A stretch of DNA of 35,609 nucleotides from Sporosarcina sp. (GTDB lineage Bacteria > Bacillota > Bacilli > Bacillales_A > Planococcaceae). The stretch lies in NCBI GenBank assembly GCA_029257435.1, contig JARIBI010000036.1, positions 1-35,609 on the forward strand, read 5' to 3'. The translations under genes were made by a program, and so were the position numbers. Each line of letters begins with the position of its first letter. The stretch's first letter is position 1. The notes under the pieces were generated by a model. That model made no database searches. It was not told where the DNA came from and saw only the letters and a program-made list of their open reading frames with translations. Below, in pieces: positions 16,224-24,287 of this stretch.

Positions 16224-16541
16224 TTAAACCTCCATTTCATAAAGTACTTCATATAACTTTTCCGATTCAATCCACACTTCGCTTTTTGCATAAAAAACAC
16301 TGTGCCGATTTAGCACAGTTTCAATGTTCTTTTCAAGTTCTGGATTTTTAATATCGGTATACACTTCGATATTCAACCGATTTATTTTGTGATAAACAAT
16401 CCCATCCGCTGCAAAATGAACGGAACGTGGATACAGGTATACCAAAAACGGGGGATCGGGTGACTCTCCTTCCGCAAAATGGTCATAAGCAAAAGGAAGT
16501 CCGATTTCTTCTAGTATAGAAACGATTTCCTCTTGATTCAC
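16224..16541 (-). CDS. Tail completion / terminator-like protein, 105 aa
   Basis: Small protein in the slot of the tail terminator (SPP1 gp17-like, DUF3168-like) that caps the tail and joins it to the head. The frame is open from 16745, but the first 68 codons are the shadow of the overlapping gene; the GTG at 16541 forms a GTGA overlap with the upstream stop codon and gives VNQEEIVSILEEIGLPFAYD. The sequence has the family look: an N-terminal helix, FAYDHFAEGESPDPPFLVYL, and a conserved-type INRLNIEVYTDIK strand pair. Function is inferred mainly from operon position and size. Confidence 0.75.
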   Translation of the reverse strand: MNQEEIVSILEEIGLPFAYDHFAEGESPDPPFLVYLYPRSVHFAADGIVYHKINRLNIEVYTDIKNPELEKNIETVLNRHSVFYAKSEVWIESEKLYEVLYEMEV

Positions 16542-16918
16542 TTCTGAAGCGCCCTCTCGATATTTTGCATAAGCTCCCTTTCCCCCAGTGCTTCCGCGGG
16601 TGCGATATGAACCTTTGCAGCAACTCTTCCCCCGCCTCGTTTTGCGTGACCATGTTCCAATAGATGCGTAAGACGATAGTGCTTTTTTGAATGGACTACA
16701 AGTTCTATGGATGAGGAATCTTCTTTTTGTTTTGTTACCGCCCAACTTGCTTTGTATCTACCTGTGTCCACAGGCGCATTTTGCTGGACTTCCTTTTTAA
16801 CAGATGTGCTTGCTGCCCTGACACACTTTTTTAATTCGTCAGCAGCAAGATCGGCATATTCCTGCAAACCATCCATAACCATTTGCGCCAATTGATCTAT
16901 GGTTACCTGCTCCGCCAT
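16538..16918 (-). CDS. HK97 gp10-like head-tail completion protein, 126 aa
   Basis: Small basic protein of the HK97 gp10 family, involved in joining head and tail. The typical middle motif is present: QQNAPVDTGRYKASWAV, followed by a histidine-rich HLLEHGHAKRGGGRVAAK stretch. The open frame begins at 16927. GAGG lies 8 bases before the ATG at 16918 (MAEQVTIDQL), which I prefer; an ATG at 16924 would be too close to it. It overlaps its neighbours on both sides, indicating coupled translation. Confidence 0.85.
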   Translation of the reverse strand: MAEQVTIDQLAQMVMDGLQEYADLAADELKKCVRAASTSVKKEVQQNAPVDTGRYKASWAVTKQKEDSSSIELVVHSKKHYRLTHLLEHGHAKRGGGRVAAKVHIAPAEALGERELMQNIERALQK

Positions 16919-16923
16919 TTCCA

Positions 16924-17256
16924 TCACCTCTTTGTTAGAATAGCTTTGAATTTCAAACTGTTTTTCTTAAACCCCATAGGATCGACATATTGAATATCGT
17001 ACAATTTATTACGGAAAATGATGCGGTATTTGGTTGGCTCTACATCGGCCAATTCACTACACCATCGGACGGTAAAATGGATTGTTTCTGTTTCATTGAT
17101 GGTTCCCGCGCTTTCCTTCTCTCCTCCCGTACCGGAACTAACTGTCGCATAGCAGGTAAAGTAATCTTGCCAACCTACAGTATGATTACCGATACTATCG
17201 ATTTGCGGTGTGTTCTTTTGAAAGGTAATTCTTATATTCAAAGCGGCTATATCCAA
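16924..17256 (-). CDS. Head-tail adaptor (SPP1 gp16-like), 110 aa
   Basis: Head-closure/adaptor protein of the connector. Family features include the opening NIRITFQKNTPQID, the W-x-D-YFTCYATV strand, TETIHFTVRW in the middle, and the end YRIIFRNKLYDIQYVDPMG. The length is as expected. The start is TTG at 17256, with GGGAGG 8 bases upstream and the preceding stop codon directly before it, so it is translationally coupled to the connector gene. Confidence 0.88.
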   Translation of the reverse strand: MDIAALNIRITFQKNTPQIDSIGNHTVGWQDYFTCYATVSSGTGGEKESAGTINETETIHFTVRWCSELADVEPTKYRIIFRNKLYDIQYVDPMGFKKNSLKFKAILTKR

Positions 17257-17532
17257 TTAGAAAACCTCCCGCCTAACACCAAATAATAAGGCGCGAAGCA
17301 TAGTTAGCAATTCTTTATGATCTGCTTCCTCCCGGTTCTCATATAGGAATGCAATTGCGTATAAAACAGCAATACGGGCGGTAGCGGCTTCTTCCATCAA
17401 AACCTCGCTGTTCACTCTTGCGATATCCATACAAAGTTGCTCAGCTGATTCAATTAATCCATTGATCATTCCGTCTTCATCAGAAGATTCAACACGGAGA
17501 TACAATTTGACTTCTTCCAATGTGATCAGCAC
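17257..17532 (-). CDS. Head-tail connector, gp6-like, 91 aa
   Basis: Small helical connector protein that sits under the portal (HK97 gp6/SPP1 gp15 type). The family start is plain: VLITLEEVKLYLRVE then SSDEDGMINGLIESAEQLC. The frame opens at 17568, but AGGAGG is 7 bases before the GTG at 17532, so I use that start. It is preceded by a hairpin at 17551-17587 that separates it from the capsid gene, and is followed without a gap by the adaptor. Confidence 0.88.
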   Translation of the reverse strand: MLITLEEVKLYLRVESSDEDGMINGLIESAEQLCMDIARVNSEVLMEEAATARIAVLYAIAFLYENREEADHKELLTMLRALLFGVRREVF

Positions 17533-17550
17533 ACATCCACCTCCTATATG

Positions 17551-17587
17551 AAAAAAGCGGATGGTCATTTAGAACATGACGATCTGC
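17551..17587 (-). terminator. Terminator-like hairpin after major capsid gene
   Basis: On the minus strand GCAGATCGTCAT and ATGACCATCCGC form a 12-base stem with two mismatches around a 7-base loop, followed by TTTTTT. Located 11 bases past the capsid stop codon; it could let most transcripts end after the capsid gene, raising capsid relative to connector mRNA. Confidence 0.55.
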
Positions 17588-17597
17588 CAAAATCATA

Positions 17598-18794
17598 TTA
17601 AACCTTAAGCGTTAATGTTTTTACGGCTTCTGGTAAAATCAACTTGCCATCCACTCGTTGACTGGCAAGGAAACCTACTTGTCCAGTTGCCGCATACAAT
17701 TCATTTAAGCGCTTGAAAGAACGGCCTTGTCTATCCGCAATCCAATAGTAGCTAAAATCTCCAAATGCCATCACTTTATTTCCAGCAGTAAGATCTGGAA
17801 TGTAACTAGATGTATGGTAAGGACGATTAAAGATCATATCTGGAACACCTACTTGAACAGAAGGCTGCCAGATATAATTTCCATTTCCGTCCTTCAGCTT
17901 CCGTAAAGCCTTTACAGTCGTATCATTCAATACCCATACCGCTTTCTTTCGGTAAGGCGATTTTAAAGAGTAGAATAGATCCATCACATCGTCAAAGGCA
18001 ATGTTAGCACCAGCTGTGGTGACTCCTTCCTGTGCACCGCCGGTTTCCGCAAAAATACCAGTCGGTTTTCCTGTCCCATCCCCAATGAAAAAGGCTTCCT
18101 CTTCCTTCGCACCGATCCTGCGACCAAACTCTCCAGCAATATATGCTTGAAGGTCGAATACGCTATCGTTTAGAAGTTCATCGGAAACCTTAATCATCGT
18201 ACCTAATTTGTATGCAGCTACAGACGTCTGACCGAATTGATCATCGCTCTCTAAAAAAGCCCCTTCCTCATCAAGCCAAGATGCAGTCCCTTTGGAAGTA
18301 ACAATAGGAATCTTTCGATCTCCGTTGGACGTTTGAATGACGGTAGCTAATTTACGGAAAATGTTCTCTTCCTCAAGTGCCTGTACTAAAGTTCTTTCAT
18401 ATTCATCCGGCACAAGGTAGCCACCTTCAGAATCTGTCCCGACTTTCAATGAATTTTGCACATCGTAAAAATTCCGGTTGCGGATATTATCCCAAAATGC
18501 TTTATTGTACACATCTGCTGCCCTGCCTGTTTTGGATTCACTACCATTCTTTTCACCTGGTTGGTTCGTAATAGGCATCGCTGTCGGACGGGCAAGTTCC
18601 GCATCAATCGTAGCTTGACGCTCCAAACGATCAATTTCTTTCCCAAGATTTACAACATCAGCTTCCATCTTGTCGTAGGTAGCCGTATCTTCAGCAGACA
18701 ACAGACCGTCCGTACCTCGTTTACTATCTAAGTATGCCTTTGCCGTCTCCCATGCTTTCGCGCGTTTCTCTCTCAATTCAAGAATTGTTTTCAT
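17598..18794 (-). CDS. Major capsid protein, HK97 fold, 398 aa
   Basis: Shell protein. Residues 1-75 are a helical, charged region (LELREKRAKAWETAKAYLDS) that acts as a built-in scaffold and is normally cut off by the protease encoded next door. The rest has the HK97-fold landmarks: SEGGYLVPDEYERTL, NIFRKLATVI, DEEGAFLESDDQFGQTSV, KVSDELLNDS, EEAFFIGDGTGKPTGIF, and a C-terminal KRLNELYAATGQVGFLASQR. The ATG has GAGGAGG 8 bases upstream. Confidence 0.96.
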   Translation of the reverse strand: MKTILELREKRAKAWETAKAYLDSKRGTDGLLSAEDTATYDKMEADVVNLGKEIDRLERQATIDAELARPTAMPITNQPGEKNGSESKTGRAADVYNKAFWDNIRNRNFYDVQNSLKVGTDSEGGYLVPDEYERTLVQALEEENIFRKLATVIQTSNGDRKIPIVTSKGTASWLDEEGAFLESDDQFGQTSVAAYKLGTMIKVSDELLNDSVFDLQAYIAGEFGRRIGAKEEEAFFIGDGTGKPTGIFAETGGAQEGVTTAGANIAFDDVMDLFYSLKSPYRKKAVWVLNDTTVKALRKLKDGNGNYIWQPSVQVGVPDMIFNRPYHTSSYIPDLTAGNKVMAFGDFSYYWIADRQGRSFKRLNELYAATGQVGFLASQRVDGKLILPEAVKTLTLKV

Positions 18795-18813
18795 ATCATT
18801 TTCCTCCTCAAAA

Positions 18814-19503
18814 TTAGTGAGTCAACAGACTCAAACGTTTTTCTAATTGCTCAATAGGTGTTTTGTTCTCAACTTTTGGCGGGATTAGTTTGGAAAGAAG
18901 TGAATTTGTGACTGCCGCTCGTGAGAACATAACAGCACCTACTCCATCACCCTCCCGCTCAACCGCATCAAATAGCATTCCATCAGCAAAGCCCAGTTCC
19001 ACAGCCTTTTTGGTATTAAACCATGACTCAGCATCCATAAGTTGTGAAATTTTCGTTCTTGTAAGTCCCGTCTTGATTTCATATGCATTAATAATGCTCT
19101 GCTTCACCTCCGAAAGCATCTCACTGGCCTTTTGCATTTCCTTGGAATCACCAATGGCAACCGTCATAGGATTATGAATCATCATCATCGCAACAGGGGA
19201 CATCAAAATTTCTGTACCAGCCATCGAAATAACAGATGCGGCTGATGCTGCAAGTCCATCAATTTTGACCTTTACATCTCCTTGGTAATCCATCAGCATA
19301 TTGTAGATTTGTGCTGCGGCAAATACATCACCACCAGGGGAATTAATCCAAATAGTAATATTGCCTTTTTCGTTCATTAGTTCTGATTTAAATTGTTTGG
19401 GTGTGACTTCATCGCCAAACCATGTTTCCTCAGCAATGACTCCATCCAAATAGAGGGTCCTACCATCGTCGTTCTTAACCCAATTCCAAAACTTCTTCAT
19501 CAT
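18814..19503 (-). CDS. ClpP-like prohead protease, 229 aa
   Basis: Serine protease that trims the capsid scaffold domain. ClpP-family landmarks: the oxyanion strand INSPGGDVFAAAQIY, the nucleophile in GLAASAASVISMAG, and the histidine in MIHNPMTVAIGD; a later LTRTKISQLMDAESWF segment is also typical. Two ATGs are adjacent (19503 and 19500); the second has better spacing from GGGAGG. It begins immediately after the portal stop codon, and the capsid gene follows, the standard order. Confidence 0.95.
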   Translation of the reverse strand: MMKKFWNWVKNDDGRTLYLDGVIAEETWFGDEVTPKQFKSELMNEKGNITIWINSPGGDVFAAAQIYNMLMDYQGDVKVKIDGLAASAASVISMAGTEILMSPVAMMMIHNPMTVAIGDSKEMQKASEMLSEVKQSIINAYEIKTGLTRTKISQLMDAESWFNTKKAVELGFADGMLFDAVEREGDGVGAVMFSRAAVTNSLLSKLIPPKVENKTPIEQLEKRLSLLTH

Positions 19504-20727
19504 TTATCCCTCCCTATACTTTTCTGTCCAAGCGCCAGCATTGCTCATATCGACAAAATTTCCATTCACCAAGTATTTGTCGCCTCCTTCTTCTTCGGGA
19601 ATCAGGTTCATTTCTTCTAGTTCTCGAATATCATTTGCTGACATAACGCCATTTTGTCGCATGATTTGATAAAACTGCGCTCTTGACCCTGCATCTCCTC
19701 GAAGGCGTCCATTCAGATTAAATTTGATAAAGTACTCTTTCTTATCTGCTTCACTCAACAATGCCTTTTTCATCGATTGCTCAATACGTGTTACCCAAGG
19801 CATGATTGTGTTGTCGATAAAGCTAATCGATTGATGTTCAATATTACTGAATGTCGCTTTGTCTAAATTGGCTACAAGGTGGGGCGGAACCCGGAAGATT
19901 CTACAAATCTCTTCCGTTTGGAACTTTCTCGTTTCCAAGAATTGTGCTTGTTCCGGTGGAATTCCGATACTTTGAAACTTCATCCCTTCTTCAAGTACAG
20001 CAACCCGATGGGCATTACCAGATCCTTGATAAACGGAATTCCAACTTTCTCTAATCTTTGCAGGATCCTTCACAACACCAGGATGCTCTAAAACACCACC
20101 GGGGTTTGCCCCATTAGCGAAGAACCTAGCCCCATACTCTTCAGTAGCAAGCGCCATTCCAATCGCATCTTTAGCCATGGCAATTGGAGAGTAGCCTACT
20201 AAACCATCAAATCCAAGCCCCGGAATATGAAGAACCTCCTGGTTCCGAAGGTTGACCGAACCAGTATCTTTTCGGTATTCATAGAAAAGTTCACCGGTAG
20301 ATGTTCTATCCACCGTCACACGATCGGGAAGAAGCGGATACAGTGAAAGTACATTTCCCCTGCCATCACGAATGATCTGCGCATAAGCATTTCCCCATAA
20401 TAAAAGATGACTCATCAGTGTTTCCCTAAACACAAACGAAGTCATCTCGGAATTCGGCTCATCATGGAGCATCGTATATAAATTGTGTTCCACCGCTTTT
20501 CCCTTACCATTATCGGTGTATTTGTATAGATGCAGTGGAAGACTTGCGATTGTCTCAGCCAAAATACGTACACATGCATAAACAGCGGTTGTCTGCATCG
20601 CAGTTCTTTCATTGACAGTCTTACCGCTCGTTGTGCCACCAAAGAAAAAACTGTAAGTACTTCCGAATAGGCTATTTTGTGGGCTTGCCCTTGATTGAAA
20701 TAGTTTTGATATAATCGGTAGTTTCAT
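19504..20727 (-). CDS. Portal protein, HK97 type, 407 aa
   Basis: Forms the dodecameric ring at one vertex through which DNA enters and leaves. Family features: the N-terminal NERTAMQTTAVYACVRILAE, LLLWGNAYAQI, the EVLHIPGLGFDGLVGYSP segment, FFANGANPGGVLEHPG, and the RIFRVPPHLVANLDKATFSN region near the C-terminus. The open frame begins at 20742, but GGAGGTG is best placed for the ATG at 20727 (MKLPIISKLFQS). A terminator hairpin at 20753-20777 lies just upstream, so portal expression may have a separate signal or need read-through. Confidence 0.95.
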   Translation of the reverse strand: MKLPIISKLFQSRASPQNSLFGSTYSFFFGGTTSGKTVNERTAMQTTAVYACVRILAETIASLPLHLYKYTDNGKGKAVEHNLYTMLHDEPNSEMTSFVFRETLMSHLLLWGNAYAQIIRDGRGNVLSLYPLLPDRVTVDRTSTGELFYEYRKDTGSVNLRNQEVLHIPGLGFDGLVGYSPIAMAKDAIGMALATEEYGARFFANGANPGGVLEHPGVVKDPAKIRESWNSVYQGSGNAHRVAVLEEGMKFQSIGIPPEQAQFLETRKFQTEEICRIFRVPPHLVANLDKATFSNIEHQSISFIDNTIMPWVTRIEQSMKKALLSEADKKEYFIKFNLNGRLRGDAGSRAQFYQIMRQNGVMSANDIRELEEMNLIPEEEGGDKYLVNGNFVDMSNAGAWTEKYREG

Positions 20728-20752
20728 GAGCCGCACCTCCAAAATTGGGCGT

Positions 20753-20777
20753 AAAAAAAACGCCTTTATAGACGTTT
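20753..20777 (-). terminator. Terminator hairpin in the portal leader
   Basis: AAACGTC and GGCGTTT pair on the minus strand (one wobble) around TATAAA, followed by more Ts. It sits about 26 bases before the portal start. The following leader (T run, ACGCC, AATTT, GGAGGTG) closely resembles that of the small terminase gene. Confidence 0.6.
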
Positions 20778-20836
20778 AAAAGAAATTAATTATTTAGTTC
20801 TAACTATACATAAATACGATATTTCGAGTCAGGAAT

Positions 20837-20867
20837 AACCTAGTCATCCTATGGGGTCGACTAGGTT
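20837..20867. terminator. Inverted repeat downstream of the moron
   Basis: AACCTAGTC (20837-20845) and GACTAGGTT (20859-20867) are exact complements around 13 bases. The U run is modest in either direction (TTTTATT on the plus side), so it is a possible weak terminator or a protein site. It lies 11 bases past the stop of the gene at 20878-21243. Confidence 0.4.
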
Positions 20868-20877
20868 TTATTAGGAT

Positions 20878-21243
20878 TTAGATGTTAAAGCTAAGCTTCA
20901 TTTGCTCTTCAAGGGTTACATTTTTCACAATCCCATCTACTTTTCCTATTATCATTGTAGACTCGTCATTCCCCATTACTCCCTCAAAAAAACCAAAACT
21001 TTTTAGGAAACCTTCCATCACTTCTTCTGGATAAACTTCATAATGTTCACTATAGTATGGATAATATATTCCATACTCATTTTGAAGAATGGTAAAGACT
21101 GTTTTGTTTTGATCAGCTAAATCTTGTACGGTTTGCAACATAGTTGATGTAGGAGTTTCAACACTACCATTCTCTAAATATACATTGATCGTATTATTAG
21201 AGTAATCTAACGCTATTTCAGGAATGTTGTTTAATTCGTCCAT
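20878..21243 (-). CDS. Unknown moron-like protein, 121 aa
   Basis: I do not recognise it. It is a soluble, acidic protein starting MDELNNIPEIALDYSNNT, rich in Asn, Glu and Tyr, with a YGIYYPYYSEHYEVYPEEV segment and no membrane helix. It has GAGGTG 6 bases before the ATG, its own TATAAT at 21272-21277, and an inverted repeat after it. It is much more A+T-rich than the neighbouring portal and terminase genes and is inserted between two genes that are normally adjacent. This is the picture of a moron: an independently expressed gene added to the phage, often for lysogenic conversion, immunity or defence. Its role is unknown. Confidence 0.7.
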   Translation of the reverse strand: MDELNNIPEIALDYSNNTINVYLENGSVETPTSTMLQTVQDLADQNKTVFTILQNEYGIYYPYYSEHYEVYPEEVMEGFLKSFGFFEGVMGNDESTMIIGKVDGIVKNVTLEEQMKLSFNI

Positions 21244-21271
21244 TTAATCACCTCTTTTTATAATAGCTTTA

Positions 21272-21277
21272 ATTATA
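21272..21277 (-). promoter_or_regulatory. Possible -10 box (TATAAT) for the moron
   Basis: A perfect TATAAT on the minus strand 28 bases upstream of the ATG at 21243, in A+T-rich DNA. No convincing -35 box; TTCCAA with 17-base spacing matches only half of consensus. Confidence 0.35.
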
Positions 21278-21472
21278 GTGTATTTCGAGTAATTTGGAAA
21301 TTGAAACCCCTTTCTAATTTTATTTAAATTGTAGTATTTTTCATACACAGGAGAACTAGCCAATTACCACTGTTAATCCCTATAATTTCGCTACCTAAAA
21401 AAAGTCAAACCTAATACTAATCTATTACGCCGTTTAACTTCGAATTATTAGTTTAAGTCAGTAACTGTCAAA

Positions 21473-23017
21473 TCATAATATCAAAATCCCTCGACCATCA
21501 TAAACACTCTCCCTATTCTCATTCCGAATCGCTCGATCTAATGCCATAATTAGAGCAACTGCACCATCAATTCGTTCTGTGCTTTTCTGTTTGTCTGGCT
21601 TTATGTTTCCAGCAGGGTCTGTTTTGACAAAGATGTTATCCATCATCCACCTCAAAACTGGATTTCCACCGTGAACAATCCTTTTCTCAAGTGTTATCTT
21701 CATTAATTCTTTTGAAGCTGGAGACATATCCTTATACCCTTGTCCAAACGGGACAACAGTGAAGCCCATTCCATCCAGGTTTTGAACCATCTGAACAGCA
21801 CCCCATCTATCAAAGGCAATCTCTCTAATATTGTACTTGGTTCCTAGCTCTCCAATGAAAGTCTCAATGAACCCATAATGAACGACATTTCCTTCCGTCG
21901 TTTTGATATACCCCTGCTGCTCCCAAATATCGTATGGGACGTGATCTCTCCTAACCCTTTGTTTCAAGTTTTCATCTGGTATCCAGAAGTAAGGAAGAAC
22001 AATGAATTTCTCTTCATCAGTCCTTGGTGGGAAAACCAACACAAAAGCAGTAATATCGGTTGTACTTGAAAGGTCTAGCCCAGCAAAACATTCTCTACCA
22101 CGAAGACTGTCCGTATCGATTTCTTCATTGCAAGCATCCCATTTCTCCATCTGCATCCATCGAGTCGATTGCTTTACCCATTGGTTAAGGCGCAGTTGCC
22201 TAAATAGGTTTTCTTCCGCAGGATTTTCTTTTGCACTATTAAAGGCATTTCTAACCTTTTCAATATCAATGGTATGGTCGAGTGAAGGATTGGCCTTATA
22301 CCAGTTCTTTTCATCCATCCAATCATCGTCATCATCAATTCCATAAATCGCAGGATAGAATGTAGGGTCAATTTTCCTCCCCCCGATAACATCTATCGCT
22401 TTTTGGTGGACCTCATAACAAATCGAATTCCTGTCCGTTCCTGCGGTCGTGATTAAAAAGAATAGGGGCTGCAATCGAGCATCTCCGGAACCTTTTGTCA
22501 TTACATCAAACAGCTCACGGTTTGGTTGGGCATGTAATTCATCAAAGACAACCGAGTGGACATTCAAACCATGCTTGGTATAGGCCTCAGCTGATAAAAC
22601 CTGATAGAAACTATTGGTAGGTTTATAGACCAACCGCTTCATCGACATAACAGGCTTGAATCTTTTTCGTAGGGCTGGTGACTGATCTACCATTTCCACC
22701 GCAACATCAAAAACAATGGATGCTTGCTGCCGGTCTGAGGCACAGCCATAAACTTCCGCACCCCACTCGCCATCTGCACACGTCATTAATAAAGCTATAG
22801 CAGCTGCTAATTCACTCTTCCCATTTTTCTTAGGAATTTCAATGTAAGCAGTGTTGTATTGGCGATAGCCATTTTCCTTAACGGTACCGAATAGGTCCCG
22901 AATAATTTGATCTTGCCATGGCAACAGGTCGAACGGTACACCCCGCCACTGACCTTTAGTATGCTTCAGACAATTGATAAAATTGACGGCATGCTGGGCC
23001 TTTTTCTCGTCATACAC
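21473..23017 (-). CDS. Terminase large subunit, 514 aa
   Basis: Packaging motor: an ATPase that drives DNA into the prohead and a nuclease that cuts it. ATPase landmarks: EIPKKNGKSELAAA (Walker A, about residues 60-73) and VVFDELHA (Walker B). The nuclease domain has FAGLDLSSTTDITAF, FDRWGAVQMVQNL and a C-terminal ERIDGAVALIMALDRAI. The open frame begins at 23086, but the small subunit stop falls at 23010, and AAGGTGG is correctly placed for the GTG at 23017, giving an 8-base overlap with the small subunit gene. It is the P27-associated type typical of cos phages of Firmicutes. Confidence 0.95.
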   Translation of the reverse strand: MYDEKKAQHAVNFINCLKHTKGQWRGVPFDLLPWQDQIIRDLFGTVKENGYRQYNTAYIEIPKKNGKSELAAAIALLMTCADGEWGAEVYGCASDRQQASIVFDVAVEMVDQSPALRKRFKPVMSMKRLVYKPTNSFYQVLSAEAYTKHGLNVHSVVFDELHAQPNRELFDVMTKGSGDARLQPLFFLITTAGTDRNSICYEVHQKAIDVIGGRKIDPTFYPAIYGIDDDDDWMDEKNWYKANPSLDHTIDIEKVRNAFNSAKENPAEENLFRQLRLNQWVKQSTRWMQMEKWDACNEEIDTDSLRGRECFAGLDLSSTTDITAFVLVFPPRTDEEKFIVLPYFWIPDENLKQRVRRDHVPYDIWEQQGYIKTTEGNVVHYGFIETFIGELGTKYNIREIAFDRWGAVQMVQNLDGMGFTVVPFGQGYKDMSPASKELMKITLEKRIVHGGNPVLRWMMDNIFVKTDPAGNIKPDKQKSTERIDGAVALIMALDRAIRNENRESVYDGRGILIL

Positions 23018-23492
23018 CTTTACCACCACCTTGAAATAGCATAAATTCCATTGGATCATTTGCATCACTTGGTTTATCAGCAACAATCCTACTTCTTGAT
23101 GAAGGAGTTAATCCAAACTGCTCACAAAAGCGGTTCATAATTTTTAAATAACTCTGAGCAATGGAAACCTGTGGCACCTGCTGCCAATATCCTGAAGGGG
23201 TTTTGACTATGGTTCCGTGTTTGGAGATAAACTCCTCGGCCTCTTTCCACCTTGCATAAGCCTGACAGTATCCCGCAAATGCAGCCATATCCACTTCCGT
23301 CAAAATGCCAAGCTGCTCAAGTTGTTTGACCATTCTTCGCCACTCTTTCTTAGCTTCAGGTTCGAGCCAAGTGGGGCATCTCGGTGCCTTCTTTTCAGGC
23401 TGGGGCTCACTATGATTAAGCTGACGTTTGCCTGGGTTGCCTTCTAACGCTTTTATGGCTGTTGGCTTGGGCTTCCTTCCACGTTGGGTCAC
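23010..23492 (-). CDS. Terminase small subunit, P27 family, 160 aa
   Basis: DNA-recognition subunit of the packaging terminase. Family features: the basic N-terminus RGRKPKPTAIKALEGNPGKR, CPTWLEPEAKKEWRRMVKQL, AFAGYCQAYARWKEAEEFI, and SYLKIMNRFCEQFGLTPSSR at the end. The longer frame starts at a GTG that overlaps GGAGG; the GTG at 23492 is 8 bases from it and is preferred (VTQRGRKPKP). A terminator hairpin at 23522-23550 lies directly upstream. Confidence 0.93.
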   Translation of the reverse strand: MTQRGRKPKPTAIKALEGNPGKRQLNHSEPQPEKKAPRCPTWLEPEAKKEWRRMVKQLEQLGILTEVDMAAFAGYCQAYARWKEAEEFISKHGTIVKTPSGYWQQVPQVSIAQSYLKIMNRFCEQFGLTPSSRSRIVADKPSDANDPMEFMLFQGGGKGV

Positions 23493-23521
23493 AGGCGCCA
23501 CCTCCTTTCAAATTCGGCGTA

Positions 23522-23550
23522 AAAAAAGAGCCTATCCTAGGACAGACTCT
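23522..23550 (-). terminator. Terminator hairpin in the small-terminase leader
   Basis: On the minus strand GAGTCTGTCC and GGATAGGCTC pair (with wobbles) and are followed by TTTTTTT, 30 bases before the small terminase start. Its leader resembles that of portal, including TTTTTTTACGCC. Confidence 0.6.
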
Positions 23551-23576
23551 GCTTGAACCGCTTGTTTTTGATATTC

Positions 23577-23792
23577 CTAATTTTTCAATATTTCCATCTT
23601 GAATTCTCCTTCGAAAACCATCCAGCGCACTTCCCCATCTTCAAGTTGTAGGCTTAGCATGCCCGGCAATAAACACATTTTGTTTTCTTGAAATCCTGCT
23701 TTTTCTAAATCGTGCTTTTGCTGAAGTAGCAGTTCCATTCCCTTCAGTGCATCAACGTTCCCTTATAACATTTGAACCATTTCCCTGGTCAT
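23577..23792 (-). pseudogene. Small phage gene interrupted by an in-frame stop (71 sense codons)
   Basis: The ATG at 23792 has GGGAGG 8 bases upstream and begins MTREMVQML, then a TAA at codon 10, after which the same frame runs on for 61 sense codons (GNVDALKGMELLLQQKHDL ... GEVRWMVFEGEFKMEILKN) to a TAG. The downstream part has normal coding composition, a plausible helical then beta pattern, and no other stops, so I read it as one small gene with a nonsense mutation. A reinitiated product from the ATG at codon 19 (GAAGGGA before it) is possible. It is preceded by control element copy 2. No function known. Confidence 0.7.
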
Positions 23793-23811
23793 TCTAACAA
23801 CCTCCCTGTGT

Positions 23812-23855
23812 TTTGGTATGTCTATACATCACTCTAAAAACAGGGGATAGCAAGT
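23812..23855 (-). promoter_or_regulatory. Repeated 44-base control element, copy 2
   Basis: Same organisation as copies 1 and 3: ACTTG, 12 bases, TTTAGAGTGAT, 10 bases, ACCAAA. It abuts the stop codon of the zinc-ribbon gene and lies 20 bases before the interrupted gene. Downstream of it the leader (ACACAGGGAGG) is almost the same as that of copy 3. Confidence 0.6.
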
Positions 23856-24067
23856 TAATGATTACCCTTTATGCCTTTATAATTGTAATTTCCCTTCCTA
23901 ATTTCCTCATGGTCAGCCTTGACCGCATCGCTATAATCATTCCTCTTTGACTCCTTGTCCTTGCAAGCCAAGCAAATGCAATCGGTATTGTACATGGACA
24001 AGATCCGTCCGCCCTTTAAACTTCTTCCGCATCGGTCACAATGAGTTTGTGTGAAAAATTTATCCAT
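23855..24067 (-). CDS. Small zinc-ribbon protein, 70 aa
   Basis: MDKFFTQTHCDRCGRSLKGG begins a compact protein with two cysteine pairs (CDRCG and CICLACK) that should bind one zinc. A charged, lysine-rich tail follows (HEEIRKGNYNYKGIKG). Similar small proteins are common next to recombination and packaging genes of Firmicutes prophages and conjugative elements; the function is not known. The frame begins at 24121, but AAGAGGT is placed for the ATG at 24067, overlapping the previous gene by 8 bases. Confidence 0.75.
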   Translation of the reverse strand: MDKFFTQTHCDRCGRSLKGGRILSMYNTDCICLACKDKESKRNDYSDAVKADHEEIRKGNYNYKGIKGNH

Positions 24068-24287
24068 GGCGAATATACCTCTTTTTGGTTTCTGCGATGA
24101 AAGTGTGAAGGGGTTCTGCATTCGGATCTAAATCCTCTTCACTGTCCCAAAACTGCTCCAAATCTCCTAGCAAGTCGAGAATGGCGAGAACACCTTCTTT
24201 GGCATCGGCCTCTCCTAAAACCACTTCTTTTTCAATGATGGTTGCCAAAAGCCCACGAATCATTGCCTGGTAGATTTCCTTATTCAT
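24060..24287 (-). CDS. Small acidic hypothetical protein, 75 aa
   Basis: Not recognised. MNKEIYQAMIRGLLATIIEK begins a helical protein with an acidic middle (WDSEEDLDPNAEP) and a basic end (KKRYIRHG). I use the ATG at 24287; a GTG nine bases upstream is also possible. It overlaps its neighbours on both sides, so the three genes 23855-25026 are one translation-coupled unit. Confidence 0.65.
   Translation of the reverse strand: MNKEIYQAMIRGLLATIIEKEVVLGEADAKEGVLAILDLLGDLEQFWDSEEDLDPNAEPLHTFIAETKKRYIRHG

Noticed and set aside
16542..16745. N-terminal extension of the tail completion protein
   Set aside because: It is an out-of-frame reading of the gp10-like gene; the GTGA overlap at 16541 gives the proper start.
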